DNA from: Clostridia bacterium UC5.1-1C12 | GTDB taxonomy: Bacteria > Bacillota_I > Bacilli_A > Erysipelotrichales > Erysipelotrichaceae | NCBI GenBank assembly: GCA_001305055.1 | Contig: BBZX01000009.1 | Location: 70,183-134,182, forward strand | Direction: 5' to 3' | DNA length: 64,000 nt | In this document: positions 28,518-38,111 of the stretch, one piece after another | Layout: every line of letters starts with the position of its first letter | How positions within the stretch are numbered: position 1 is the stretch's first letter | Program-made: the position numbers and the translations under genes | The notes under the pieces: model-generated | The model's input: the letters and a program-made list of their open reading frames with translations, nothing else | What the model was told of the DNA's origin: nothing | The model's database searches: none

Positions 28518-29486
28518 TGAATATTCAAGAACGATTGATTATCTGCGGATTTCAATTACTGACCGCTGTAATCTGCGCTGTATTTACTGCATGCCGGAAG
28601 AGGGTGTCTGTCAGCTGTCACATGATGCGATTTTAAGTTATGAACAGATCCTGCATCTTTGCAGATTATTTGCCCAATTGGGTGTACATAAAATCAAGAT
28701 TACCGGCGGCGAACCGTTGGTGCGCCGTGACTGCACGGCATTGATTAAAGCCATCAATCAGATTGAAGGAATCGATACTATCACACTGACAACCAATGGC
28801 TTATTGCTGAGTGAGAAGCTGGATGAGCTGATCGATGCCGGTATCAGTTCTGTTAATGTGTCATTAGATACGACCAATGATGAAGCTTATAAAAAAATCA
28901 CCCGTTTTCAAGGGGCAGATCAAGTAATTGAGGCGCTGCGCAAAGCGGCAGATACTCCATTGAATGTGAAGATCAATGCGGTGCCGCTGGCCGATAGCAG
29001 TGATGAGGATTTTTATTCATTGATTGAGCTGGCTAAGGATAAAAATATTCATGTGCGCTTTATTGAACTGATGCCGATCGGTTTGGGACAATCATTAAAG
29101 GGTCTTTCTCAGGCGGCGCTGACCGCTCGCATTGAAGCTAAATATGGGGCTTTGAAGCCTTATGATAAGCAATTGGGCAACGGGCCGTGCGTGTATTATA
29201 CATTGGCAGGGTTTAAGGGCAAAATTGGATTTATTGCCGCTTTGTCACATAAATTCTGTTCACAATGCAACCGCGTGCGGCTGACGGCTGACGGCATGCT
29301 TAAGACATGTCTGCAATATGATGCTGGCTGCAATCTGAAAGCGATGCTTGATGCAAAATGCAGCGATGAGGAAATGCTTGCGGCGATCCGTCAGACAATT
29401 CTTCAAAAACCGCTGAGTCATCATTTGAAAGCAGTGCCGAGGACAGTAAAAAAGAAACGCGTATGATGTCGCAGATTGGCGGCTAG
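28510..29486 (+). CDS. moaA: GTP 3',8-cyclase MoaA (frame broken near 29429)
   Basis: A radical-SAM enzyme that starts pterin cofactor synthesis from GTP. The SAM cluster C-N-L-R-C-I-Y-C lies at about residues 18-25 ([10 protein letters not shown]), followed by T-G-G-E-P. The second cluster's cysteines occur in C-S-Q-C-N-R-V-R and the later T-C-L. One missing T near 29429 hides the true C-terminus; corrected, it ends M-M-S-Q-I-G-G, the hallmark GG tail needed for catalysis. About 325 residues. Start 28510 matches the family M-L-D-x-x-x-R; ATG 28504 is also possible. Confidence 0.95.
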
Positions 29487-29497
29487 AAAGGGATAAA

Positions 29498-29935
29498 ATG
29501 GGAAAAGTAATCGCAGTTTGTACAAGTGATGTACGAGGTATACAAAAACACAACATTCATGAAGCTAAGCTGGTGGAGGGCTTCGGCATTGAAGCAGATG
29601 CCCACGGCGGCAACTGGCATCGTCAGGTAAGCTTGTTATCTTATGATCGAATCAAGGAATTTAATGCTAAGGGAGCCGATGTTAAGGATGGCGCTTTTGG
29701 TGAAAATATCGTTGTTGAGGGTTATGATTTTAAATCCTTGCCGATTGGCACGCTGTTTCGCTGCAACGATGTGATTCTTGAACTGACTCAGATTGGTAAG
29801 GAATGCCATTCACATTGTGAGATTTTTAAGAAGATGGGTGACTGCATCATGCCAAGAGAGGGTGTCTTTACCCGTGTTCTGCATGGTGGGGTAATCAAAG
29901 AAGGGGATGAAATGACATGTTATCTGCCGCAATAA
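29498..29935 (+). CDS. MOSC-domain protein
   Basis: A 145-residue stand-alone MOSC domain, related to the C-terminus of Moco sulfurase. The family Cys lies in I-G-K-E-C-H, and the beta-rich body shows EADAHGGNWHRQVSLLS and GAFGENIVVEG. Short bacterial MOSC proteins near moaA/moaB are thought to bind or modify the pterin cofactor. It overlaps moaB by 19 bases. Confidence 0.88.
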   Translation: MGKVIAVCTSDVRGIQKHNIHEAKLVEGFGIEADAHGGNWHRQVSLLSYDRIKEFNAKGADVKDGAFGENIVVEGYDFKSLPIGTLFRCNDVILELTQIGKECHSHCEIFKKMGDCIMPREGVFTRVLHGGVIKEGDEMTCYLPQ

Positions 29936-30412
29936 TCACTTCCTCCGATTCCGGCTATCGCGGCGAGCGTGAGGATTTAAGCGGACTGGTAATCAGCGAG
30001 ATGCTGAAAACAGCTGGTTATGAGGTTAAAACAATGCTGCTGCTTCCGGATGAGCGTCAAACACTGGCCGGCGCAATGACAAAAATCTGTGACGAGCATC
30101 AGGCTGACTTTGATTTTAACCACCGGCGGTACTGGTTTTTCGATGCGTGACTGCATGCCGGAGGCAACCCGTGATGTGATTGAACGGGAAGTGCCGGGAA
30201 TTCCGGAAGCGATGCGTGCGTTTAGTATGCAAATCACCAAAAGGGCAATGCTGAGCCGTTCAACGGCAGGTATCCGGAAGTCGACGCTGATCGTTAATCT
30301 GCCTGGCAGCCCAAAAGCAGTGCGGGAGTGCCTTGAGGTCATCCTGCCGGAATTAAAGCATGGTCTTGAAATTCTTAAAGGCGACGCGGTTAACTGCGCA
30401 AGAAAGGACTGA
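29917..30412 (+). CDS. moaB: MoaB/MogA-type pterin adenylyltransferase (frame broken near 30108)
   Basis: Adenylates molybdopterin before metal insertion. Corrected length is about 164 residues. Motifs: the S-D-S-G/R start region ([17 protein letters not shown]), the nucleotide loop [18 protein letters not shown] and the C-terminal [14 protein letters not shown]. The frame break is one T too many in GAC-TTG. MogA and MoaB cannot be told apart with confidence here. Confidence 0.9.
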
Positions 30413-30415
30413 CTG

Positions 30416-31205
30416 ATGAAGAGACTATGGATTGGCTTATTAGCCAGTATGTTGTGCTTGAGTGCCTGTACCAATACGGCACCGAATGAGGATGAAAAAA
30501 TGACGCAGCGCCGGCTGAGCTGTTGATTTCAGCGGCAGCCAGCATGACGGACTGTTTAACTGAATTGGCGGAATTATATAAGGATGTGGCACCGAATGTA
30601 ACTTTGACGTTTACCTTCGGGTCAAGCGGTTCTTTGCAGAGCCAAATTGAAGAGGGGGCTCCTGCCGATGTATTTATCAGCGCCGCGCAGAAACAGATGA
30701 ATGCCCTCGATGAAAAGGATTTGATCGAGAAGGATACAAGAAAAGATTTATTGGTGAATGAGGTTGTATTAATTACGCCCAAAGGCAATCCGCTTGGCTT
30801 AAGCGCATTTACTGATGTCACCAAAGATGAGGTTGCCAAGATTGCTTTAGGTGAATTAGGTTCGGTACCGGTAGGCCAGTATTCAGAAGAAATCTTCAAG
30901 CATTATGAAATCATGGATGCAGTGAGTGCCAAAGCGGTTTATGGCAGTGATGTGCGCACCGTATTGACATGGATTGAAAATGGCGAAGCAGACTGCGGAG
31001 TGGTTTATGCGACCGATGCGGCTATTTCTGACGCGGTTGATGTTGCAGCTGTGGCGCCTGCTGAATCTCATAAGGAAGTTGTTTATCCGATTGCGATGAT
31101 CAAAGGCAGCAAACAGCCTGAGGCTGCTAAAGCCTTTATTGAGTATTGTTTCAGTGAAGAAGCAGCGGCGGTATTTACTAAATATGGCTTTGCTTGGCAA
31201 AATAA
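30416..31205 (+). CDS. modA: Molybdate/tungstate-binding lipoprotein ModA (two frame breaks)
   Basis: The binding protein of the oxyanion ABC importer, about 263 residues. Lipobox: L-C-L-S-A-C near residue 19. The ligand-binding start L-L-I-S-A-A-A-S-M-T-D and the pair F-G-S-S-G-S-L and G-A-P-A-D-V-F-I-S-A are diagnostic. Breaks: A7 read A6 near 30499, and A5 read A4 near 31199; the second correction puts the stop TAA at 31203, overlapping modB's ATG. Metal preference (Mo or W) cannot be read directly, though the AOR upstream argues for tungsten. Confidence 0.92.
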
Positions 31206-31879
31206 TGGATCTTTCACCGTTATTTATATCGATTAAAACAGCGTTATTCGCAACGGCTTTTGCTTTTGTGCTGGGTATTTTAGCGGCTTATTTCGTCTTA
31301 AAACGTCAGCGCTTTAAAAGCTTAGCCGACGCTGTTTTTACACTGCCGATGGTCTTGCCGCCCACCGTAGTAGGCTTCTTTCTGCTGTTGGCTTTCGGCA
31401 GAAATTCATGGATTGGTCAGCTGCTTGAAACAATGAATCTCTCAGTGATTTTTTCATGGGGAGGGACTGTTATCGCATCAACGGTTGTGGCTTTTCCCTT
31501 GATGTATCGTACTGCATTGGGCGCTTTTGAACAGGTGGATGAGAATCTGTTTGCGGCGGCACGGACGCTGGGGATCGGTGAAACTGCCATTTTTATGAAA
31601 ATACTTATTCCTAATAGTCTGCCGGGTATCGTCGCCGGAACCATTTTGTCATTTGCCAGAGCAATGGGTGAATTCGGTGCGACTATCATGGTTGCCGGCA
31701 ATATTCCGGGCCGTACTCAGACGATGGCATTGGCGGTTTATTCAGCAACCCAAAGCGGCAATCGGGAACTGGCTTTTAAATGGGTTCTTGTCATTGTTGC
31801 CCTCTCGTTCACCGCTATTTTATCTGTCAATGCATGGAACAGCTGGCTGAGCCGGAAGAAAGCGGGGAATCTGCAATGA
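31205..31879 (+). CDS. modB: Molybdate/tungstate ABC permease ModB
   Basis: A 224-residue permease with five to six membrane helices. The cytoplasmic EAA-type loop A-A-R-T-L-G-I-G-E-T-A-I-F couples to the ATPase, and F-A-R-A-M-G-E-F-G-A-T follows in typical ModB position. The start overlaps the corrected modA stop, and the stop overlaps modC. Confidence 0.95.
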   Translation: MDLSPLFISIKTALFATAFAFVLGILAAYFVLKRQRFKSLADAVFTLPMVLPPTVVGFFLLLAFGRNSWIGQLLETMNLSVIFSWGGTVIASTVVAFPLMYRTALGAFEQVDENLFAAARTLGIGETAIFMKILIPNSLPGIVAGTILSFARAMGEFGATIMVAGNIPGRTQTMALAVYSATQSGNRELAFKWVLVIVALSFTAILSVNAWNSWLSRKKAGNLQ

Positions 31880-32898
31880 GTCTGTTGGTTGATATTGAAA
31901 AACAAGTCGGGAATTTTACTTTAAAGGCTAAATTTCACGATGAGGATCATATTTTGGGTTTGTTGGGAGCCAGCGGATGCGGGAAAACGATGACTTTAAA
32001 ATGTATTGCGGGCATCGTCAAGCCGGACCGCGGTAAAATTATCCTTAATGACCGTGTTCTATTTGATTCAGAACGTAAGATCAATTTAAAACCGCAGGCG
32101 CGCCGTGTCGGCTATCTCTTCCAAAATTATGCGCTTTTTCCGAATATGACAATCTATGAAAATCTGAAAATGGCATACTATGGCCCAAAGGAAGCCTGTC
32201 AGTCACGGATTGAGGCATTACTCGACAGTTTCTATATCCGTGCTTTAGCTGATCATTATCCCCATCAGTGTTCAGGCGGCCAGCAGCAGCGCGCTGCCTT
32301 GGCACGCATGCTGATCAGTGATCCGGAAATTATTTTATTGGATGAACCCTTTTCTGCATTAGATGAATATTTGAAATGGCAGTGTGAACAGGAACTGATG
32401 CGGCTTTTTAAGGTTTTTAAAAGAGATGTGCTTTTAGTTTCTCATAATCGTTCAGAGGTTTATCGGCTCTGTAATTCGATTGTTGTCATGAATCAGGGCG
32501 ATGTAGAATCAATGAATACTAAAGATGAATTATTTAAAGATCCTAAAACACTTTCAGCATGTCTATTGACAGGCTGTAAGAATATATCAAGAGTGGAAGC
32601 CGGTATTGCTGTAGATTGGCAGCTGCCTTTTACAATGAAACAGTCATGTGCTTATATTGGGGTTAGAGCGCATACGATCCGCATTAGGGAGGCTGAGCAT
32701 TCAATTCCATGCCGCATTGAAGCAATCATCGATGATGTTTTTTCAAGGATCTATCTGGTTCATCCGATTCATGTGCATCATGAAAATGAATATACGACGC
32801 TGCGCCTTGAATTCAACAAGGGAAAATACAGTCATCAGGTCGGTGATGTGATACCGATTTTGATTGATGAGCAGGAATTAATTTATTTAAAGCAATGA
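31876..32898 (+). CDS. modC: Molybdate/tungstate ABC ATPase ModC
   Basis: A 340-residue ATPase. Walker A G-A-S-G-C-G-K-T near residue 36, Q-loop F-Q-N-Y-A-L-F-P, ABC signature C-S-G-G-Q-Q-Q-R, Walker B I-I-L-L-D-E-P-F and the switch His in S-H-N-R. The C-terminal 100 residues resemble the mop/TOBE regulatory region. Start ATG 31876 overlaps modB by four bases. Last gene of the cofactor and uptake operon. Confidence 0.95.
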   Translation: MSLLVDIEKQVGNFTLKAKFHDEDHILGLLGASGCGKTMTLKCIAGIVKPDRGKIILNDRVLFDSERKINLKPQARRVGYLFQNYALFPNMTIYENLKMAYYGPKEACQSRIEALLDSFYIRALADHYPHQCSGGQQQRAALARMLISDPEIILLDEPFSALDEYLKWQCEQELMRLFKVFKRDVLLVSHNRSEVYRLCNSIVVMNQGDVESMNTKDELFKDPKTLSACLLTGCKNISRVEAGIAVDWQLPFTMKQSCAYIGVRAHTIRIREAEHSIPCRIEAIIDDVFSRIYLVHPIHVHHENEYTTLRLEFNKGKYSHQVGDVIPILIDEQELIYLKQ

Positions 32899-32899
32899 T

Positions 32900-32930
32900 A
32901 AGGATCTTACGATATGTAGGGTCCTTTTCT
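32900..32930 (+). terminator. Terminator after modC
   Basis: AAGGATC pairs with GGGTCCTT, followed by a T-rich tail. Confidence 0.65.
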
Positions 32931-32937
32931 ATATTAA

Positions 32938-32964
32938 AAAAATCCGGTCAATTTGACCGGACGG
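32938..32964 (-). terminator. Terminator after apbE
   Basis: TCCGGTCAA/TTGACCGGA is a perfect nine-base inverted repeat; on the minus strand it is followed by T7. Confidence 0.85.
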
Positions 32965-34095
32965 TTATTTGGAAACAGTGAAGATATCTTCAATATCATC
33001 GCTTGTTACAATGATATAATCAAGATACTTAAATTCTTTTTTGCCTTCAGGGATTTCATCATCGCTGTTATAAACCCAAACTACACTTAATGAATAACCT
33101 AAATCACGAATTTTCTGTATCATTTCATTAGCTTCTTGATAATCCATCGTATAAAGCAATGTCGAACAAATATCAGCAACTCCCGAATTATCTGTGACAA
33201 CACTTAAAGCGCGTGAATGACGGGCAGGGAAAAGCGTGTCAGGATCAATGATGTGATGCATCAATTCACCGTTAGATAAATAATAGCGCTGATAGTCACC
33301 GGAAGTAACTAATGACTGTTTGCCGGAAAGCGGCAGTACACCTAAAGTACCGTTGATGCCATTAAGATCCGGAACTTGAATACCGGCATTCCATGCGCTG
33401 CCGTCCGGTTTGCTGCCAATCACCCGCACATTGCCGCCGGCGTTGAGGATGCCGCTGGTCAAGCCTCTCGCTTCAAGCTCTTGGGCGACCTTTTCAGCTG
33501 TGAAGCCCTTGGCCACTGAACCGACATCAAGGCTCGCGCACGCTTGATTCAAATAGACTGTACTGTCCGCTTCATTGATTTCAACGTTATTCCAGCCGAC
33601 ACAAGCCTTGGCCTGTTGTAATTCTTCCATTGATGGAACCGGCGCATCCTGTCCCTCAGTATTCAGGCTAATGCCTGCCTCACGGTATTCATGCCAAATT
33701 TCAAGGACAGGGCCCATCGTAATATCAAACTTGTTATTGGATAATTCAGAGAACTGTTTTGACAATTCAAGCATTTCAAGAATATCCGCGTCAACCTTTA
33801 CCGGCTGAATGCCTGCGTTGTCATTGATTGTTTTAATGTTATTTACACCTTCATAATCATTATACTTATCAAACAGGGCATTGTAGCGTTTAAACTCAGA
33901 ACGCACCAGATCAAAATATTCATTAAACTGTGTCTCATCATCCGCATAAGCAATTAACGAGATTACCGTATCAAATCCGGCATCCAATGTCTGACTGTTA
34001 TAACGGCTCTGCTCCTTGACAGGCGCTTGTTTAGCCGTACAGCCGATAAGCAGCAGGCTCATCAGCAGGATTAAACTTTTTTCATTTTTTATCAC
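32965..34095 (-). CDS. apbE: FAD:protein FMN transferase ApbE (lipoprotein)
   Basis: Transfers FMN from FAD onto Thr in D-x-x-(S/T)-G-A-T motifs of exported flavoproteins. The 376-residue precursor has a lipobox L-L-L-I-G-C at about residue 19. Motifs: the catalytic region S-L-D-V-G-S-V-A-K-G-F near 190, the L-N-A-G-G-N-V loop, and H-H-I-I-D-P-D-T for metal and FAD binding. It is divergent from the rnf operon, whose products have four intact acceptor motifs, so its substrates are probably encoded next door. Confidence 0.93.
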   Translation of the reverse strand: MIKNEKSLILLMSLLLIGCTAKQAPVKEQSRYNSQTLDAGFDTVISLIAYADDETQFNEYFDLVRSEFKRYNALFDKYNDYEGVNNIKTINDNAGIQPVKVDADILEMLELSKQFSELSNNKFDITMGPVLEIWHEYREAGISLNTEGQDAPVPSMEELQQAKACVGWNNVEINEADSTVYLNQACASLDVGSVAKGFTAEKVAQELEARGLTSGILNAGGNVRVIGSKPDGSAWNAGIQVPDLNGINGTLGVLPLSGKQSLVTSGDYQRYYLSNGELMHHIIDPDTLFPARHSRALSVVTDNSGVADICSTLLYTMDYQEANEMIQKIRDLGYSLSVVWVYNSDDEIPEGKKEFKYLDYIIVTSDDIEDIFTVSK

Positions 34096-34417
34096 CGCTG
34101 TTTATTATATCATAATTGCGGCTGACAACACAAAATAGTTGCATCAAAACAAGGTGTCATTGAATCGTTTTATTTGTGAAAAAATTACTAAATTGTTTTT
34201 CTGATTTTGGTTCATTAAGCCATAGATGATTGTAAGCGCTGAACTCGATGAAAATTGTAAAATATCCCATAATTGAAATGTTTTTTTAATGAGTTTTTTT
34301 AGAAACAGTTGAGAATTTATTAATTTTCCATTTTCATGAATTTAATTTGTGTTATAATATTAAGGGTGCGAATTTTTAAAAAATTCACATAGTAAAAATG
34401 AGAGGAAAGGTGAAAAT
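34096..34417. promoter_or_regulatory. Divergent apbE/rnf intergenic region with inverted repeat
   Basis: A TATAAT box lies near 34353-34358, with TTTCCA-like -35 text upstream. Just downstream, GAATTTTT-A-AAAAATTC (about 34370-34387) forms an inverted repeat between promoter and the rnfC ribosome-binding site GAGGAAAGG; it could be an operator or an mRNA hairpin. No gene is seen. Confidence 0.55.
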
Positions 34418-35716
34418 ATGTCTTTGTTTAAGGGGCCAATGCGTGAGCATATCAATGGTCACAAAGATTTAACAGAAGCATCAGAACTGTTTGTTGTCGA
34501 TCCAGGTAAAACAGTGAGTATTCCTTTGTTTGCCGGGGCCGCACAAAACCCGAAAGTGCTGGTTGCCGAGGGGGATAAAGTAGCTGTCGGAACAAAGATC
34601 GCTGTCTTTGATGAACGCAATGTCGTTCCTATTTTTTCAAGTGTCAGCGGCACAGTAAAGGGCATCGAGAAAAAGATGCATCAGAGTTTAAAGCAAATTG
34701 ATCACATCGTAATTGAGAATGATGGTTTGTATACGGAATGTCAGCCGTTTGGTACGATAGACTGGCAGAGCGCATCAAAAGAAGAGCTTATCGACTTTAT
34801 GATGAATGCTGGTATTATCGGCTGCGGCGGCGCAGGTTTCCCAGCTTATATCAAATATAAATTTGCAAAGGATGTTCAGATTTTGATTATTAATGCGGTA
34901 GAATGTGAACCGTTCATCACTTCTGATTATTACCTGACAGAGCATGAATTTGATTTAATGCTGACTGGTATTTTAGCGATGAAAAAGATGGCTGAAGCAA
35001 AGGAAGTTGCGATTGCTATCAAGAAATCACATCCGGAACTGATTTCTTTTGTTCAGTCTAAATTAAACGGTGTTGAAGGTGTTGCGGTACGTGAAGTTCC
35101 TGATGTTTATCCAATGGGATGGGAACGTACTTTAGTGCGCGAGATTACCGGTAAGGATTATGACCGTCTGCCGGGAGAGGTAGGCGCAGTTGTCAATAAT
35201 GCGACGACGGCTTATATGTTTGGTAAAGCCATGGTTAAGGGCGAACCCATCGTATCCCGTGTGATGACGATTTCCGGTGACGGCGTTAAGAAGCCGACGA
35301 ATGCATTAGTTCGCATGGGTACTTCCATGCATGAAGTTGTTGAACAGGCAGCCGGCGGTTATGCCGGTGAAGATATTCTGCTGTCTGTGGGCGGCCCGAT
35401 GATGGGTGCTACCATGACAACGGATGCGGTTTCGGTTGAACGTCAGAACAACGCATTAACTGTACAGCTTAATAAGCCTGCTCAGGAAATTGCCTGTCTG
35501 CGCTGCGGCCGCTGTTCGGATCATTGTCCGTCAGGCTTGCAGCCGGTGCGGATTTCTCAGGCAATGAAATCGAAAGACATGGAAAGAATCGGCCTGCTGC
35601 AGATCACATCATGCATTGAATGCGGTATGTGTACGTATGTATGTCCGTCTAAGATTGCTGTTACAGAAACAATGCGCAGAGCTAAACGTGCCTATATGGC
35701 ATTTAGCAAGAAGTAG
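34418..35716 (+). CDS. rnfC: Rnf complex subunit RnfC
   Basis: The peripheral NADH-side subunit of the Rnf ferredoxin:NAD oxidoreductase, 432 residues. The nucleotide-binding loop is G-I-I-G-C-G-G-A-G-F-P near 135, the SLBB domain follows, and two [4Fe-4S] sets C-L-R-C-G-R-C-S-D-H-C-P and C-I-E-C-G-M-C-T-Y-V-C-P lie at about 367-415. Intact, with normal length for Gram-positive RnfC. First gene of the operon, ending 12 bases before rnfD. Confidence 0.96.
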   Translation: MSLFKGPMREHINGHKDLTEASELFVVDPGKTVSIPLFAGAAQNPKVLVAEGDKVAVGTKIAVFDERNVVPIFSSVSGTVKGIEKKMHQSLKQIDHIVIENDGLYTECQPFGTIDWQSASKEELIDFMMNAGIIGCGGAGFPAYIKYKFAKDVQILIINAVECEPFITSDYYLTEHEFDLMLTGILAMKKMAEAKEVAIAIKKSHPELISFVQSKLNGVEGVAVREVPDVYPMGWERTLVREITGKDYDRLPGEVGAVVNNATTAYMFGKAMVKGEPIVSRVMTISGDGVKKPTNALVRMGTSMHEVVEQAAGGYAGEDILLSVGGPMMGATMTTDAVSVERQNNALTVQLNKPAQEIACLRCGRCSDHCPSGLQPVRISQAMKSKDMERIGLLQITSCIECGMCTYVCPSKIAVTETMRRAKRAYMAFSKK

Positions 35717-35728
35717 GAGGAGTCAATT

Positions 35729-37588
35729 ATGAAATTTACTTTTAATCCGGCGCCTAACTATAAATGCAAGCTTTCAACTCAGCAAATCATGCGTGAACTG
35801 GCTATCGGTCTGCTGGTTGTCTATGCGTTCTCACTGTTCTATTACGGAACTCAATATGGCGGCGCATATGTGACGCAGGCGCTGCTGATCATGCTTGTAT
35901 CTTTAGTTTCGGCATGTGCCGTTGAAGTGCTTTGGGCTTTAGCTACAAAGCAGAATGTATTGAATTTTATTAAAACATCTTTCCCATTCATCACAGCAAT
36001 GATTTTTGCTTTGATGCTGCCAATCAGTACATCATTATATGCAGTTGCTATTTCAAGTGCGATGGCAATTTTATTTGGTAAACTGGTATTCGGCGGTTTT
36101 GGTCAGAATATTTTTAATCCGGCAGCGGTTGGACGCGCAATTATTTTTGCTGCTTTCACAGCTTCTACTACGGACATCGTTACTTCTGTGACACCGACTA
36201 CGCTGATGGCAGGTCAGTATCACTGGTTAGTGACAGATGCTTCATTAGCAGGTCAGCTGCTGGATTCCGTAGGCGGTTTAGGCAATCTGTTTATCGGTAT
36301 GTATCCAGGTGCTCTTGGTGAAACAAGCGCATTGCTGATTGGTCTTGTCGGTATCGTTTTGGCATATCGCAAGGTTATCGATTGGCGTGTACCAACCGTT
36401 TATATCGGAACGGTGTTTGTATTGACAGCCTGCATCGCATTATTTACCGGTGCTGGTATCTGGTATCCGTTCTATCATATTTTAAGCGGCGGTTTATTCT
36501 TCGGTGCTGTATTTATGGCAACTGATCCGGTAACTTCACCGACTTCAGCGGCCGGACGCTGTATCTTTGCGTTAGGCTGCGGTATCCTGACAGTGCTGAT
36601 CCGTGTAAAAGCGAATCTTCCAGAAGGCGTTTTATATTCAATTCTGATTATGAACTCATTGTCACCGATGATCGAACGTGCATTAGACGGCGAACAGCGC
36701 AAGACGATGAAAAAAGCAATTAAAATGTTTGCCTCTGCGGCAGTTGTCGGTCTGGCAGCTTGTCTGCTGGCAATCAGCGTTGTTGAACCGGCAAGTGCAT
36801 CAGCGGATACAAATGTTCCAAGTGCACCTGAAACGGCAGTTAAAATCAACGGTATTTCTGATCCGTATGTCGCAACCTTAATGGCTGAAGTAACAGAGAC
36901 TCAGACCAATGGCGGTGACACTGTTTATACCGTTCAGGCTGATGGCTTTGCCATTATGAATGGCGGTGAAAAGGCCAATATCTTCAAGGTTACCTTGAAT
37001 AGCAGCAATGAGGTTGTAAAGGTTGAAGCTGTTGAAGTGAATGATACACCGACTATTGGTGATAAGATTAATGATGATGCGTTCTTCGCACAATTTGAAG
37101 GTGTGAATGCGGCAGATTTTACAGTGGATGCAGTATCTGGTGCGACTTATTCATCAAAGTCAGCTGTGCGCGCGGTTTTAGCGGCTATGGAAGCTCATGG
37201 CATGGATGTCGGCTTCAGCGCTAAACAGGAAGTGAGCATCGCTGATGACGAATTAGTGAAAAAGATTGAAGCAAGTGTGAAAGATAGCAAGGATAATGGC
37301 GACGGTACAACGACTTATACCGTAGATGCTCAGGGCTTTGCGGCTATCAACGGCGGCAGTGATCTCAATGAGTTCACGATTGTGGTTGATGCAAATAAAG
37401 CGGTTGTCAGTGTTGAATGCAGTAAGTTTGTTGATACGGCATCCATCGGCGATCAGGCAACTACGGCTGATTATTTAGGTAAGTTTGCAGGAGCAACAGC
37501 TGATACGATGGTCAGCGATGTCGTATCCGGAGCTACTTATACTTCAAAATCAGTAATCAAGGCTGTACTTACAGCGCTTGCTGAATAG
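35729..37588 (+). CDS. rnfD: RnfD fused to two C-terminal FMN-binding domains
   Basis: The first ~355 residues are a normal RnfD membrane core with about nine helices (FNPAAVGRAI, FMATDPVTSPTSAAGR). The extracytoplasmic tail then holds two repeated FMN-binding domains, with acceptor motifs D467-A-V-S-G-A-T473 and D597-V-V-S-G-A-T603. Ordinary RnfD is about 320-350 residues and stops after the core. The core's own flavin loop reads D149-I-V-T-S-V-T155, where Gly-Ala is replaced by Ser-Val, so covalent FMN there is doubtful. Both added domains should face outward and be modified by ApbE. Confidence 0.93.
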   Translation: MKFTFNPAPNYKCKLSTQQIMRELAIGLLVVYAFSLFYYGTQYGGAYVTQALLIMLVSLVSACAVEVLWALATKQNVLNFIKTSFPFITAMIFALMLPISTSLYAVAISSAMAILFGKLVFGGFGQNIFNPAAVGRAIIFAAFTASTTDIVTSVTPTTLMAGQYHWLVTDASLAGQLLDSVGGLGNLFIGMYPGALGETSALLIGLVGIVLAYRKVIDWRVPTVYIGTVFVLTACIALFTGAGIWYPFYHILSGGLFFGAVFMATDPVTSPTSAAGRCIFALGCGILTVLIRVKANLPEGVLYSILIMNSLSPMIERALDGEQRKTMKKAIKMFASAAVVGLAACLLAISVVEPASASADTNVPSAPETAVKINGISDPYVATLMAEVTETQTNGGDTVYTVQADGFAIMNGGEKANIFKVTLNSSNEVVKVEAVEVNDTPTIGDKINDDAFFAQFEGVNAADFTVDAVSGATYSSKSAVRAVLAAMEAHGMDVGFSAKQEVSIADDELVKKIEASVKDSKDNGDGTTTYTVDAQGFAAINGGSDLNEFTIVVDANKAVVSVECSKFVDTASIGDQATTADYLGKFAGATADTMVSDVVSGATYTSKSVIKAVLTALAE

Positions 37589-37599
37589 GAGGGAATCAT

Positions 37600-38100
37600 A
37601 TGAAAAAAATTCTTCATTTAACCGTATTCCTAGCATTGATTTCAGCAATCGCCGGCGGTGCTTTGGCAGCTGTTAACGCGGTTACAGCACCGATTATTGA
37701 GGAAAGTGCGATTGCCAGTGAGAAGGCAAATCTTGAATTGATTTATCCGGGTGCTGATTTCAAAGCAGTTGAATTAAGCGGTGATACTGGCAGTATTATT
37801 GGTGCTTATGAAGCAGCCGGCAAAGGCATGATTTATAAAGTATCCGTTACCGGCTTCAAGGACAGCTTGATCTATCTTGTCGCAATCGGTGAAAATGGTA
37901 ACTTTGATGGTTACAAAGTATTACAAAATAACGATACTAGCGGTTTTGGCAGCCGTGTTTCTGATGCAGAATTCTATGATCAGTTTGTCGGCAAGCCAAT
38001 TGATACTAAGATCGATACATTGTCTGGTGCTACGGTTTCTTCTACGGCAACAGTTAATGGTCTTAAAGACGTTGTAGAATACTACAACGCTACGAAATAG
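37600..38100 (+). CDS. rnfG: Rnf complex subunit RnfG
   Basis: A 166-residue flavoprotein with one N-terminal membrane anchor. The FMN acceptor motif is D139-T-L-S-G-A-T145, near the end as in the family. The region F-G-S-R-V-S-D-A-E-F-Y-D-Q-F is typical of RnfG. It is intact and lies in the standard CDGEAB order. Confidence 0.94.
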   Translation: MKKILHLTVFLALISAIAGGALAAVNAVTAPIIEESAIASEKANLELIYPGADFKAVELSGDTGSIIGAYEAAGKGMIYKVSVTGFKDSLIYLVAIGENGNFDGYKVLQNNDTSGFGSRVSDAEFYDQFVGKPIDTKIDTLSGATVSSTATVNGLKDVVEYYNATK

Positions 38101-38111
38101 GGGGCAAAACA

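Noticed and set aside
36475..36849. Antisense 124-codon frame within rnfD
   Set aside because: It mirrors the well-supported rnfD coding sequence and has no recognisable protein features.
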